From Globodera rostochiensis (Eukaryota; Nematoda; Chromadorea; Rhabditida; Heteroderidae): 64,000 nucleotides of DNA. Within the stretch, counting starts at the first letter, position 1. Each line of letters opens with the position of its first letter. The position numbers and the translations under genes were made by a program. Shown piece after piece: positions 23,035-35,424 of this stretch. The stretch lies in NCBI GenBank assembly GCA_018350325.1, contig JAEVLN010000009.1, forward strand, positions 1,013,388-1,077,387, written 5' to 3'. The notes beneath the pieces were generated by a model, which was given only the letters and a program-made list of their open reading frames with translations, searched no databases and had not been told where the DNA came from.

Positions 23035-25587
23035 TCATGATTTAAGCAGTTTTTTATGCATTGTCTCAACAATTTCCTTGGTCAGCGCGCGAATCCTCAA
23101 ATTCCACCACCAATAGATCAGTGGATGGCTGATTAAGCTCAACTGGAACGGACGGATTTGTTTTTATTTTTTTTTTGTTTTGATACAAAATAATAATTTG
23201 TTGAAATTTACCAAAATGCAAGTGTTTGCCATAACACAGACCAATGCTCGTTGGTCAATGGCATTAGCAGAAATGCCAAACATCGCAGACGCCAGCCAGG
23301 GCATCACAAAGAAGCCGGCAAAGCGCACAGCGAGCGACATCGTAATAAGAAATCCCTGAAACATTTTACATAAACATCTACAAAATGTTGAAGCGGAAAA
23401 GTAAAATGGCATCGGCCCGCTTCTGACCCAGATCAATTTCGATTAAGTTTGGACGAAGTCGGGGGGTTATACATAAAAAAAAACTGGGAATTCAAAATCT
23501 ATTTATAGAAAAATGCATAAATTAAACAAGACCAAGAATGGAACCCTAAACAAAACCATGGCTGATTGTAGGGCTGTCCAAGACTTGAAATTTACCGAGA
23601 CTCGAGACCGAGACCCAAAAAACCCGAGAAACTTCTCGAGTCGAGACTCGAGACCGAGACGCTCGATCAGCACTAAGCTGATTGAGACAAAAGCACTTTA
23701 TTATTAAAAAATTTTTTGCGAGAATTAAAATGACCATATTCACCTGCACTATCAAATCGTGCAGTCGGCACAATTCCGTCAGGCGCTTTCGCTCCAAAAC
23801 CTCTCTTCTTTTGGGCGAAAGTTGGTTGGGCGACGACGGCAAAACACTGCTGGGCCCATCTTGGCCGATTGTGCTGGGCATAATCACACTGATGCTGATA
23901 CTCTTACGGCGAACGCGAACATTGTGGTTGCAGAAATGACTAAAACAAATGGGCGATTTTGTGTGATGAGTCGGGCCTGAAAATTTTAGTCTTTTGACTT
24001 TTTTTTCCTGAACGCTCCCTGCTCTGAAATGAACGAAAATTATGTTTTTAAAATCGATTTTATAGTTAGTCTTTTATTTTTTGGTGACTAAAATAGTACT
24101 TATTTGTTAGGTAAGTGACTATTTTGGGCTTTTTCGGAAAATTCCTTAAGAAAAATGCAATAAAACAAAAAATGCCCCTTTAAGGATCGATTTTTTTCTA
24201 ATTTTCAAAAAATGCACCCCTAAAAACAGACTTTTGTCAAGATTAAAAATTCTGCCAGTTTAAAAATTTGACTGAATTGCTTTTGATTTGCAATTGTTAT
24301 AACAAAAATAAATTTTGCTTAATAATATTGCGAAAAAAAATTTTTGACCAGTTTACATTACACCCTCTAAATCTGGCACCGAGACTTAACTCCCTGAAAT
24401 GGATCCCCAACATCCGGCCCGATTTTTTGGGAGGATATTGGCAAAAATTCTCAATAATTTTGAAATGATTGTTTTTTGTGGGTTTTCATTTTGTGGACCT
24501 TTAATTTGCGTTTTTAATCCGAGTCAATTTGAGGTTTAAATTCAAAAAACGCACGACATTTGACGCCGCACATGCGACAGTCCGGTTGAATAAATGAAGA
24601 AAGCGGTGCACAGAAGGACGGAAAGCCAAATGTTCAGCAATGCCGAGCCTGAGCCTCTTTGATTGGCATTTGACCAATAGCAACTATCGAAGAAATGCAA
24701 TGTGAGCGGGTCAAAACGTTTGGCGCACGGGACAAAGCCGAACAAAAGCATTTGGCCTAAACAAATTTAAAAAAAATAATATTTTGTGTAAAAAAAGGGA
24801 TTTGTCAATAACATACCTTGATCTAAAAATAAAAACTTAATTTTAATTTTAAAATAAATATTTAATAACGCCTTCAATTCAATTGCTAAATAATAAAAGG
24901 TTAATTTAGTTTTGACCAAAATAAATAATTTATCAACAGTATGTTAAAATGAAAGACAAACTAATTTTTGTATTTTTACTTTTTTCAAAACTGAACTTTT
25001 TTGAAAAAATTACCTGCAATTAACATCCACACGACTAGGCTAATGAATGACCCGTAAGCATTCAGACGGAATGCCACCCGCTCTTTTTGAAAACACGGCA
25101 AAAACGCGCAAGCTTGAAGGGCGACAAAATGAAATGTGTTCAAATGGGCCAATGTTTCGAAGGTCGTCACAAATTGGGCAAAGGATGAACGGAGATAGTC
25201 TTAAATTTAAATGCCAAATAAAAATTGTCTCACTTCATTACACGACTTAAATGCGTGTTCGCAAAGTTTGTGTATTTTTAACAAAATCGGAAAACTTTAA
25301 CAAATAAGCTTGATTAATCTGGCAAAATGTGTACTTTTGGCAGTTTCTGTGGCCATAACTGAGACGGGCACAGCGACAAGCAGTTGTGCCGTTGTAGAGA
25401 GCAAATCTGCAGCCAAAAGATGGCGTCCGACAATGAAAAAGAATTTTTGTGAGAAATAGCGGTGGCCATGGGCCAACACGGCGATGGACAACAAATTCAG
25501 CAGGAGCGTCATCAGACAAAGCGGCGCATAAACGAAAAAGGCCAGGAGAGCGATCAGCGGGGAAATGGACGGCTCGGCGATTGCCAT
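23035..25587 (-). CDS. 7TM receptor (GPCR) of nematode chemoreceptor type
   Basis: A multi-exon membrane receptor. Exon 1 (from the ATG at 25587) gives MAIAEPSISPLIALLAFFVY, then TM1-2 (LLNLLSIAVLAHGH, LLAADLLSTTAQLLVAVPVS). Further exons are near 25170-25015 (FHFVALQACAFLPC), 24750-24540 (SALLNIWLSVLLCTAFFIY), 23930-23750 (a Ser/Arg-rich third intracellular loop ending RLTELCRLHDLIVQ), 23355-23220 (GFLITMSLAVRFAGFF, later ANTCIL) and 23160-23035. The last exon reads SHPLIYWWWNLRIR, a TM7 motif equivalent to NPxxY followed by helix 8, and ends HKKLLKS. The subclass is unclear, and it differs from the duplicated Srsx-like gene. The start is the first ATG after an acceptor-like TTTTAG, so a short upstream exon cannot be excluded. 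Confidence 0.75.
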
Positions 25588-25654
25588 ATTCCTAAAATCC
25601 ACGCTAAATATTCATTGTTTAAAACCCATGAAAATTAAAATTTGTGTTTTAAAG

Positions 25655-25767
25655 TAGAACCCGTCTTTTTCCCGTTCCCGTAAAAAATCCCGCTGGGCAA
25701 AAAAGACGGGAACGGGACCGGGATTCCCGTACTTTTCCCGCGGGAATCCCGTTCCCGCCGGGCTCTA
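25655..25767. mobile_element. Short hAT-like MITE, 113 bp
   Basis: The ends are TAGAACCCG and CGGGCTCTA, with GC-rich CCCGTTCCCG-type sequence between them. A perfect 8-bp duplication, TTTTAAAG, flanks it (25647-25654 and 25768-25775). It shares end sequence with the element at 26962. Confidence 0.85.
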
Positions 25768-26024
25768 TTTTAAAGTATATTAAAAGAAGGTATTATTTTA
25801 TCAACTTGGCAGCCACTCCATAGAGATCCGATTTTAAAATTTAAAGATGCGAAAGAAGATTTTATAAAACGCATTGGTAAGCTAAAAATAATAAGCGTAA
25901 TTAGGCACAGGAAAGAAGATGTTTTGCTCGAAAAAATATAAAAGGTCGTTGAATGCTTACTAATTTCTGCCTATTTTTGTTGCTATAATTGGCACAGAAA
26001 ATATATTTTAACTTTTTTTATTTC

Positions 26025-26420
26025 CATTTTAAATAAGTTTTAACACAAATATAGGCGCTTCCAAATTCTGTATGTATCTTTTAATTAAAAAAGTTTAATA
26101 AAAAAATTTAATTTAATCTATTATTTTGCTTTAATTTTTTATCAATCTTTTTTTATTTAAAAATAAAGAACAAATTTAATTTTTTTTTGGCGCCCGAATG
26201 TTTTGATTATTCATTTATTTGATACAATTTTGTGCAATGGACGAACAAAACAACTCTTTTGGTCGTGACAGACGGAGCCATTCGCCCAGCACATTGACCT
26301 AATAAGAGTAGCATTATTAGTTTTAATCATTAACTTTACGCCTATTAATAAGAGCCGGCCGGGGACGACTCGTCCCGAAAAATTGGTTAAAATAATTTTT
26401 GACAAAATTTAAATATTCAG
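26025..26420. repeat. Dispersed repeat, copy A
   Basis: This matches 34983-35424 in the same orientation. The first 50 bp (TTTTAAATAAGTTTTAACAC onward) and a core of about 200 bp (26215-26415) are almost identical. The AT-rich middle differs by indels. The core contains the short hairpin GGGACGACTCGTCCC and an ATG-started reading frame of 21 codons (MDEQNNSFGRDRR, stop after STLT). No terminal repeats or transposase were found. Confidence 0.85.
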
Positions 26421-26961
26421 ATGTACAAACCCCAAAAAATTTTAGAAAATTTAACAAAATGGCTAAATTTCCATTTTTAATTAAATTTTTTAATAACTTT
26501 TATTTTTTTCAAAAAAAAATTCTTTTTTTTTTGCGCCATTTTAATAAAAAATATTCAAAAATTTATTTTAAAAATTTATTAATGGGTACAAAAAGGGCAC
26601 GGACCCAAAACCAAAAACTTTTTTTGGGTTGTGCCGGAATTAGGGGGTGTAAATGCTAAAAAAATTTTATTTAATAAATAAGCAATAAATTTCAGTTTTA
26701 TAGTAAAAATTGCATATCAAAAATAATTCAGTCAAAATTTTTTAAATACGGAGAATTTTACAAATTCCATTTTCTGGCGGACAGAAAATAGCGCGCACTG
26801 CATAAATGGCTTAATTTCAGACAAGAAAGCGGTGATCAAATATTCCAAAAGACACTTTGACCGATTGATGTGTAAAGCCTTTTAATCAAAAGGATGTTAT
26901 CAAAAATTTGATGTTTGCTTATCACAGAATAACACAACATTATGTACAATACAAACAAAAT

Positions 26962-27028
26962 TAGAGCCCGGCTTTTTGAAAAATCGGGAAAATGCAGGCC
27001 TGGGGACCCAGGTCCTGACCGGGCTCTA
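26962..27028. mobile_element. Very short hAT-like MITE, 67 bp
   Basis: The ends are TAGAGCCCGG and CCGGGCTCTA, perfect inverted repeats. The flanks are AACAAAAT (26954-26961) and AACAAAAC (27029-27036), an 8-bp duplication with one mismatch. The end sequence is close to that of the 25655 element, so both belong to one family. Confidence 0.8.
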
Positions 27029-27089
27029 AACAAAACAAAAAAAACAAATAATTATTTCTTTTTGCGCTTTTGGCGTGGCATTTTTTTCG

Positions 27090-30000
27090 TCACTTTGTGA
27101 AGCCGATGGGTGGAGGGCGAGTGCTGTTGGGTGGTGCACGCAGTAACAGAGACGGCGGCGCTGGCCGTCGACGCTTTTTCTGTGTTACAAATTTGAGTTT
27201 TTTAGCCTGCCCAAACTTTAAAAAAACATCGACAAAGCGTCAATCCGATGAAAAAGTATCAAAAACATCACTTTTTTAATTTAAATTCATCCAATGACAA
27301 TGCTCGTCACTAAACGCACCTTCGTCTCCCTGTTTTCTGCAGACATTTCACTGGCGGTGAGTCGTTCAAATCCCAACTTCAAATGCCTCCTCTCCTGCCG
27401 CTGGGAATGCGTTTTCGTCGTCGCAATAACATCGGAACGACAAGTCACTGAGTCAATGGCCCCACGGTCTTGTCGAATTTTGTCAAGTTTCTGGCTAAAA
27501 TATTTTAAAAACCTTATAAAAATATCATCTAAAAAATGAAATTTTATATTGCCTTTTGTCCAACGACGTTTTCGCTCCTTCCACTTCAGCGGCCAGTAAT
27601 TCTTCGGAACCATCGTGGCTTTGGAGAATTGCTTGTCTCATTAGGAAACGCTCTGAAAATCTTAGAAATAATTTCCAAAACCTCAGGACATCCATCAAAA
27701 TTAAGAAAGTCACACCTCGTTGAAGTTGCAACAATATCTTAAGAATGTTTAACAAAAGTTTAATTTTTAAAACAAGTGGTCATTTATTTACCTTTGACGG
27801 CACATCTGGAATCATCTGTAAAAATTGATATATAATTACATCATTATTCAATTTGTCCGGTTTACAGAAAAAAAACACCAAAAAGTCACTACCGCTATCC
27901 TCCCGGAAAAAGAATTCAACTCACATAAGCAAATGTCGCTTTAATCGAAAGGACCACCAACTAAAATGCAAATTAAGTAAAGTAAAATGTTTTTTTCAAT
28001 ACTAAATATTAAAAAATATAAAACTTTTATCCACCCTCCGCCCGAAAAACTCAAACTATTTTTTGAAGTGAATGGCTTGTCAAACTAAATATATAGGAGC
28101 CCGGGCTTAAGGACCGATCGAGAATCTCAAAAAAAAATAACTGAAAAACTTCTAACGAAATTTCGATAGAGAATGTCGTGATCATCAGTGCTCTACTATA
28201 ATATAGTAGATGCAATATTTTCGAAATATGCATATAATTATTTTTTAACATAAACATTAAAATTAATAAATATTGCCTCAAAAATAAGCACAAAAGTTAG
28301 ACGGAATGCCAAAAGTGTCCACCATTTGGGCTGTAACTCGTAATTGTCGTTACACGCCCAACCGTTCGGATTAGTTCGATTCAGCTGACTGAACAGCGTG
28401 CAGGGCGGTTGACGGTAGTCCCGATATCGACAAAAGGAAGCATTTGGGAATTGCGTAGCCCGTACAACCAAATCCGACGAATCGAAGAAGGCGAAAGTGT
28501 CTTCGGCATAGCTTAAAACAAAGTTTATCCGCAAATTTAAAAAAATTTGCCAACCCGCGCAAAGTTTGCTGTGTGACCAAAAAGTGAAGTTTCGGGACAA
28601 AGTCCGTCGTGAACGCTATCAAAAAAGCGTTGCAAAGCACCGCAACGTTGCTGATCATGTTAATGATGGTCAGCCAAATGCCAATGTTCCTTGCCTGTTC
28701 CGGCACCGGTCGTTGGGTGCCGACGACGAATCTGAAAAAGTGTTTATTTAACAAATAATACAAATAAATTCCCTTCACTTATTTACTTATGGGCGTCCAA
28801 ACGAATCTCAAAAATATTGTTGAGCAACGCGAACAAAGGCGCCAAAGGAAAAGCGACGACAAAAATTGTGACGAAGCCGAGTTGGATCACCTAAAAACCA
28901 CAAAAAAACAAAACAAAAAAATAAGAAATTTATTAAGTAACCATTTCCAAATATTCTTTAAACAAAAATTGCTGCTGATTGACATTCAACGAATAGTCCT
29001 AAACAAAACAAAAAACAATTAAATCCACGTTCAGCTGTTCTGCTCAAATATTACGGACCTAATCGAACCGTACGTATTTCGGTATTTCAGTACGGTAAAG
29101 TTTCGTTTTTGGTGTTCGAAAACCCGTCAAATTCATAGAAACTGAACCCGACAGGTCTCAATTTGGTCGATAATTGGTTAAAAAAATGGAAGAGTCGAGG
29201 ACACAAAAATGCCAAATTCAGAAGAAGAAAAAAAGCAGACCCGCTCATATGTGCCGACAACACTTTGCCCTTTCTTTGTGCGAATGTGCCGTTTGGCCTT
29301 CTGCGCCTTTGTCTCGGGGATTTTAAGTCGCCAGCGCCGAACGCAAGACGAAATCATTCTTAAAAATTTGTTAAGGCCCAATTATCCCTTTTCATATTAA
29401 AAAAAAAAATTAATCAATGTTTTAAAAACTCCATCGACGTCGATGGAATGAACTTAAAACTTACGGATTTGAAATCTCAAAGAGAGTGTTGAGAATTTGC
29501 TTGCCGATCATTATCACGGACAGTTGGATCACCAGCCCCACCATACAACCGGCGGCTTCGCATTGCTCCAACGGTCGGAATGATCGAAAACAGAGGCGAG
29601 AAAATTTAAACGTAACTAATTTTATTTAAAAATTTTTTCCTTTTGCAAAAATAGGCAAAATTAATTTGTCGGAATAAGTGGAATTAAAGTTTTGAATTTT
29701 GGGGAATAACAAAAAGCGTAATTAAATAAATACGGTACTCAAAAACTCAAATTTAAAAATGCCGTAGACACTAAATCGGGAACAAAAAGCCCTTTTCGTA
29801 AAAGTTGTTCGTCATGCCGAAATAAAGTAATTTAACCCACTCGCGGTTAACACGAGGAGGCCCAACAAAACGTCCCTTAACGAACGCGATGTAGAACAGA
29901 CTGGAGTAAGTGTTGACGAATTGGAACAAAAACACTTTTAACGTGTAACTGGAATGGAATGGAATATGTCCCCATAATAACGTTTCTTTCTCAAATTACC

Positions 30001-33000
30001 TGTTGTCAAAGTCACTTTGAGTTCGTGGACATTCCCAAGCGGTCAGTTTGAGTGCCAATTTGCGGTAGAACTGCGAAAATGATTGGCTAAATAAATTAAT
30101 AAAATGAAAAAAAATCTAACAAAGTTCATAAAAATAATGAAGATGAGGTTGATCGTCGCGGCAGTGCCAGAAGTGACCCTGAGACAATTGGAAAATGTTT
30201 TTATTCATTTAATGTTTTGTACACTAACCAAAGTTAAGATTTATTCATATATTTTTTATAATTTGGTTATAAAAATATATATAAAAACAAATTTATATGG
30301 GAAAATATTCTTAAATTTCTGACCAAATTGCGAGTATCCGGTGTTCAGCTTGCGAAAAAGTGTTCGCGAGGAACACCCGACGCACAATCACTCGGTAGAC
30401 GATGATGCCAAACAGAAGCGCAAGCACCAAAGAGATGGAGAACAGCACAGTGACAGCGGAACCGCAAAATCGACACGCTTTTTCCATCAACGGCATGTAC
30501 GGCTCCTAAAGAATGGGGGGTGGGGGTGGGGAATTGAATGAAAAACATTGAAATTAAAGTGAAGGTACACAAAAATTGACTCGTCCAGCCACCTCCCCGG
30601 TCCAGGGCAAGGCGTCCAAGCCCAGTCGGTACACACAAATTTTTGAAATGTACGTCCGACAACATTCCCAAAACTTTTTTTTGTCAACAACGACAGAAAA
30701 AAAATTTTCGAGGTAACGTTGAAAGTTTCGGTTGTTGATTCGGGGGGCTTTACGGTGTGTTCGGTAATTAGTTACCGTACCTGCTGCCCCGTGACGGGGT
30801 TTCGTTTGCGCTTCGTTTGTCGTCGAAATTGGAATTCCGGACGCATTATTTCCTGGAGAGAATGAACGGGAAATGGTAACGGTTGGAAAAAAAAATTCCC
30901 GTTGATGAACCAAAACGATACGTACGTCTTCCGGTTCAAAGGCCAGCACATTCCATTTGTAGGCCAATTCGGCGTGGTAACGCTTCCATCCCTCGAGAAA
31001 AAGCGTGACCCAAATGGACACAACGACCGCAAAAACTATGGTCGACCACTGAAAACTAACGGAAAAATTAGGGGGGGGGAGGGGGAGGGGTAAAAAGAAA
31101 ATCTAAAAAAAAAAAAAGCCGGTGTTCAATTTGCATACGTTGTCAACAACGTAAGTGATGCGCGTGTACAGACAGGTTCCATTGATCGGGACCTAAAAAA
31201 TTTGAAAAAAAAACATTTAATGTATTGTAATAGCAAATAAACATTATACAAAATCGCAAGAATCACAGATGGGACAGATCAGAGCACGGCCAATATCGCC
31301 TTCGCAAATTTCGTTGCTGTAAAATTATTGTTTTTAGTTTTCGGTTTTTTTGAAATCAAAAATTCCTTTAAACATTACATCAAACACAACCCAAAAATCC
31401 TTCATCCAAATCAAAATTTGCCTTTCCGTGTCTCTGTCCATAGTGAACAGGCCGAAAAGGACGACCAAAATGCCGAGCATCGACACGGACCACAGGCAGC
31501 GTGTGTAATAGCCAAGCCAAGCGAAGTAAAAAGCGATTTTTGTGCCAAAGTAATTGCGAATCAATGGCAACGGCTGCCGCTTCAAAATGTTGCGCATCCG
31601 AACCCACGACTCATACAGCAACTGGCGATCAGTGCACTGCTCCAAGTCGGTGTGTTTCGCCTTTTGGTTCAGTCTCTTAACCGGTAACCCTCGAACAATT
31701 TTCTTTAAAAATAGGGTAATACTTAAGCTGCCCCCCTATTTTTTGAAAATAATAAAGATAATTTTCTAAGTGGATAAAAAGGAGTTCCTAGGGTATTCGT
31801 GGCCGAGATTCTGAATCATCTGATATTTATTTCGACCAATTTCAAACCTCGAGCCGGAATTCGAACAATTTTTCGAAAAATTAAATTTTCAAAAATTAAT
31901 TTTAGCCTTTAAAAATCATTCAAAAAACTAAATAAATATCAGATTCAGAATATACGGCCTCGAATACCCCTAGGAACTCTTTTTATCCACTTAGAAAATT
32001 ATTTTTATTTTTTTCAAAAAATGGGGGGAACCAGCTTAAGTATGTATTACCAAAAATAGAGGCATATTCTACTATTTACGTCATGGAGTGGAAATGCGGC
32101 AGTGTACGTATTGTTGCTGAGCAATTTGTCGATGCCAAATCGCGATTTGCCGTCGTGGTCGTAACGCGCTCTGATCAGCAAGTTGTGGACCATCCGCGAC
32201 CGATCAGCCCGTGAGAAAAATGTGTCCGGACTCTCATGGCCAACGAAACTGTGTCAGGTTAAACGAAAATGAAAGTGGATAAAAAAAACATTTATAAATA
32301 TTCAAAAGGAAAAAAAAGTGTACCAATCCAAATGTTGTGCAACAAAAGGCTGACAAAAGAAAGAGTCGGGCTCAATCCGCCGCTTCACCTTTGGATCAAA
32401 GTCCAGAAATTTGAGCCGTTTCAAAAAGCCATTCACAAAACCATCGGAGGCGTTCCATTCCTTAAATTCAGTAATTCCATAATTCTGAACAAACCAAAAA
32501 AACTCTTCAAATTCGGAATGTGAATTGAATTTAATTTTGGTTAATTTGCCAATATTTTTATTAACAAAACATTCCGTCGCTTCTCACTTCGCTGACGTCG
32601 TTTTTGAGCACCGGCATCCGGACCATCATCAGCTCGGCCTGGCGCATCAGCACTTTGAACGGAGCGTGGATCAGCACGAATTTGACGTTGGGATTCTAAA
32701 AAATATGGGGAAACAAAATTTGGCAATTCAAAGACACACAATTGCGATGGCATTTGCGCGTTCGATTTGCAGGCCGAGCCTCAGCAAAGTTTGCTCGAAA
32801 ATTTGTCGCTGAAAGGGAATATATTTTGAATATGTTTCTGTTTAATATAAATTAAATTATAAAAACAAAAAACAAATGTCCAAAATCAAAGCCAATTTGG
32901 TTATTTGTGTACAAAAATGAATTTAAAAAGTATTTTTAGAACGGACGAGCCCATAAAAACGTCCAGGGCCGTAGCCAGGGGGGGGGGGGGAAGGGGAAAA

Positions 33001-33383
33001 TGAAATTTGAGAAAAAAACAAGAGGAGGGACGCCTTTGTTTTGCATTTTTAAACAAATTGCCATCAAAAATCAAAAAAATTTGCTTTTTTGAAAATTCCT
33101 TAAAATAAAATACCTTGGCGCTCAGATGGTTCAAATTCCCCCTCCCAAAATTTTTTCTGGCTAAGCCCTAAAAACGTCCATCAATTTTTGCGCAAATAAC
33201 GAATTTACTTTTTTAGTGGTCCATTTTTTCTAAAATGGGTATGTTTTTTATGATTACTTCCTCTTCTTTGGTGCTTTCCGCCCTGTCCTCGTCGATGTTC
33301 GACTCTTTCTCTTCGTAGACCAACACAAAATCGATGAGTCGTTTACCGTCTGTAAAGAACGTTGAACTTGAAGGCTTATTCAT
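27090..33383 (-). CDS. TMEM16 / anoctamin family protein (calcium-activated channel or scramblase), about 24 exons
   Basis: A ten-TM membrane protein of the anoctamin family, which conducts anions or scrambles lipids when bound by calcium. The start at 33383 is followed by [17 protein letters not shown], the anoctamin dimerisation-domain opening. Later landmarks in order: [101 protein letters not shown] before [39 protein letters not shown] and IPDVPSK. The calcium ligands expected in TM6-8 are all present: N and E in NTLFE, two E in EYLEM, E in NNIFE and D in RLD. The C-terminal end is uncertain. Splicing at the GTGCGT donor leads to a basic tail ending GFTK at 27090. Without it the frame stops at 27287. 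A GC donor follows SLDKR. The first exon may lie further upstream. Intron 5 or 6 holds a TIR element. Confidence 0.92.
31715..32051. mobile_element. MITE with long TIRs, 337 bp, in an anoctamin intron
   Basis: Terminal inverted repeats of about 85-90 bp start GGTAATACTTAAGCTG and end CAGCTTAAGTATGTATTACC. The 8-bp duplication AAAAATAG is perfect (31707-31714 and 32052-32059). The element also contains the inverted pair GGAGTTCCTAGGGTATTCG and CGAATACCCCTAGGAACTC. It lies between the exons coding for PLHD and for LYESWVRM. Confidence 0.9.
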
Positions 33384-33944
33384 ATGGAAAGAATGCCAAA
33401 TTCTCCTCGAATATTAAAGAAATCCCTGAAAAAAGGGCAGAAGAAAAAAACCATTTCCAAATTTGGACTAATTTGTAAGTGCTGTGCTGACATGTACGTA
33501 CTCTACCAGCAGAAGCCTGCTGAATTGTGTTAATAATAGGAGACTTTTATGTTGTATATGTAAAGCAAATAAAGTGAGGAGGACTCACTTCAGCAGAAGC
33601 AGAGGATTTTTTATTTTTACAGGAGGAGGGAGGAGTGAGTGATCCTTGCCTTGGAGGCCGGGCAACCCCAGGAAACCAACTGAAATTTGCGATGGCATAA
33701 AGTAACAAATGCGAAAATTGCCAAATGTTGCAAAAAAGATAAATGATTATGCCACGGAAACGTGGAAATTTCCACGTTTTGAGATTTTTTTCCACGGGTT
33801 AGTACCGAATGGACTTTCTCTCAATTTATTGGATATATTTAAAAAATTTAAGACATTTCGCCAATATTTGGACCAATTTTCTTAACAAATCTTGTAAAAT
33901 CTTCAAAAAAAAAATTTCGGCCTAACCTCTCCAAGGCTCCTGTA

Positions 33945-34075
33945 CCTTTCAACACAGGACATTTCAACACTGGACATTTCAACACAAACCCGTCTCGTGA
34001 CAAGAGTGTGCCACCTTTGGTTGATTTTTGTTTTGAAATCAGTGTTGAAATGTCCAGTGTTGAAATGTCGAGTCA
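33945..34075. repeat. Inverted repeat built on GGACATTTCAACAC
   Basis: The left arm (about 33957-33986) carries GGACATTTCAACAC twice. The right arm (about 34041-34069) carries its complement GTGTTGAAATGTCC and GTGTTGAAATGTC. The spacer is about 55 bp. It could fold into a hairpin or be a foldback MITE. No target duplication was established. Confidence 0.7.
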
Positions 34076-34316
34076 CCCTCTCCAATTTTACATTTTCATT
34101 GCGAATTTTTTTAAGAATTAAAAAGAAAAAAAACTGGAAATTTCTACCGGAAAAATTTTTTTTTTTTTTGAATTTTGAACTCGGCTAGAAAAAATATCGT
34201 ATCATATCGTATCGTATTCGTAAATATCGTAATTTGGCCATAAGGTCAAATTTGAAGTTGCAGTCTCAAAATTTGTTGATTTTGTTCACAGTGAAATATT
34301 TGGATGAGTTGGGTAT

Positions 34317-34458
34317 CAGGGCTGGGCAAAATCGGAAAATAAAATCCGAAACTCGAATAATTCCGAAATCCTAAAAATCCGAAACGATTTTAAATCCGAA
34401 ATCCGAAAAGCCAAAAACCTGGTATTTCCGAAGAAATCCGAAATTTTGCCCAGCCCTG
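34317..34458. mobile_element. Short hAT-like MITE, 142 bp
   Basis: The ends are CAGGGCTGGGCAAAAT and ATTTTGCCCAGCCCTG, perfect 16-bp inverted repeats. The 8-bp duplication TTGGGTAT is perfect (34309-34316 and 34459-34466). The interior is made of ATCCGAAA-type short repeats. Confidence 0.92.
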
Positions 34459-34982
34459 TTGGGTATGGATGAGATGGGTTGACCACCCCATTAGCGTAGC
34501 TAGCATTCATAAACACGAATTCCCCCGTTTATTTGCCTTGTAATTTAGGTACGTTTTCCATGCGCCCATTAGGTAACATTCGGTCAATAGCCTGTGTGTT
34601 TCTTAATGGTACTGAAGTGTCCCTTTTACACTGAGACTCAGTCGTCCGGCATTCAAAAAGCGTCTGATCCTGTCCCGTCACATCTAGATCGATTTGTTTC
34701 ACCGAGATCTATCGATTGATACCGCATTTTTCTTAAACTTTTGACCTATTTTTCCGAGTTTAGCTCGTCAAGACAAAGCAATTGGTATATAATTTATGCA
34801 GTTTTGGAGTGGGGCGTTCACTGCAGTACACCCGTTATGGCCTCTCAAAGTTGGCCAAAAACCATAGGGGGGGGCCCTTTTGGTCAGAATTTTTAGAAAA
34901 TATGACTTAGGTACCCTATTTGGGTAGTATTTCCCCCTTTGATTCTAAAAATTGTCTGAAAGTATGTTTAGATGCGCTGATC

Positions 34983-35424
34983 ATTTTAAATAAGTTTTAA
35001 CACAAATATAGGCGCTTCCAAATTCTGTATGTACTCTTTTTATAATAACTCTTTCAAGTTATGTAATTAAAAATATTTTAATGATTAACCTTTTATTTAA
35101 TAAAAAAATTTAATTTAATCTATTTTTGCTTTAATTTTTTATCAATCTTTTTTTCATTTAAAAATAAAGAACAATTTTTAAATTTTTTTGTTGGCGCTCG
35201 AATGTTTTGATTATTCATTCATTTGATACAATTTTGTGCAATGGACGAACAAAACAACTCTTTTGGTCGTGACAGACGGAGCCATTCGCCCAGCACATTG
35301 ACCTAATAAGAGTAGCATTATTAGTTTTAATCATTAACTTTACTCCCATTAATAAGAACCGGCCGGGGACGACTCGTCCCGAAAAATTGGTTAAAATAAT
35401 TTGTGACAAAATTTAAATATTCAA
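34983..35424. repeat. Dispersed repeat, copy B
   Basis: Second copy of the repeat at 26025-26420. The core at 35220-35405 differs from copy A by only a few bases (for example CTCCCATTAATAAGAACC against CGCCTATTAATAAGAGCC). The AT-rich middle carries about 40 extra bases. It lies just upstream of the secreted-protein gene that starts at 35481. Confidence 0.85.

Larger units (their letters stand above)
25588..27089. other. Intergenic region with MITEs and a dispersed repeat
   Basis: No gene supported. It holds a 113-bp TIR element (25655-25767), one copy of a dispersed repeat of about 400 bp (26025-26420) and a 67-bp TIR element (26962-27028). The rest is AT-rich. Confidence 0.5.

Noticed and set aside
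26330..26400. Hammerhead ribozyme in the conserved core of the dispersed repeat (hairpin followed by GAAAAA)
   Set aside because: The stem and GAAA are present but there is no CTGATGA core next to the stem on either strand.
26211..35409. Pair of similar 64-codon minus-strand frames inside the dispersed repeat
   Set aside because: The frames are open because the repeat core is conserved. They end in AT-rich sequence and show no recognisable motif, so I treat them as by-products of the repeat.
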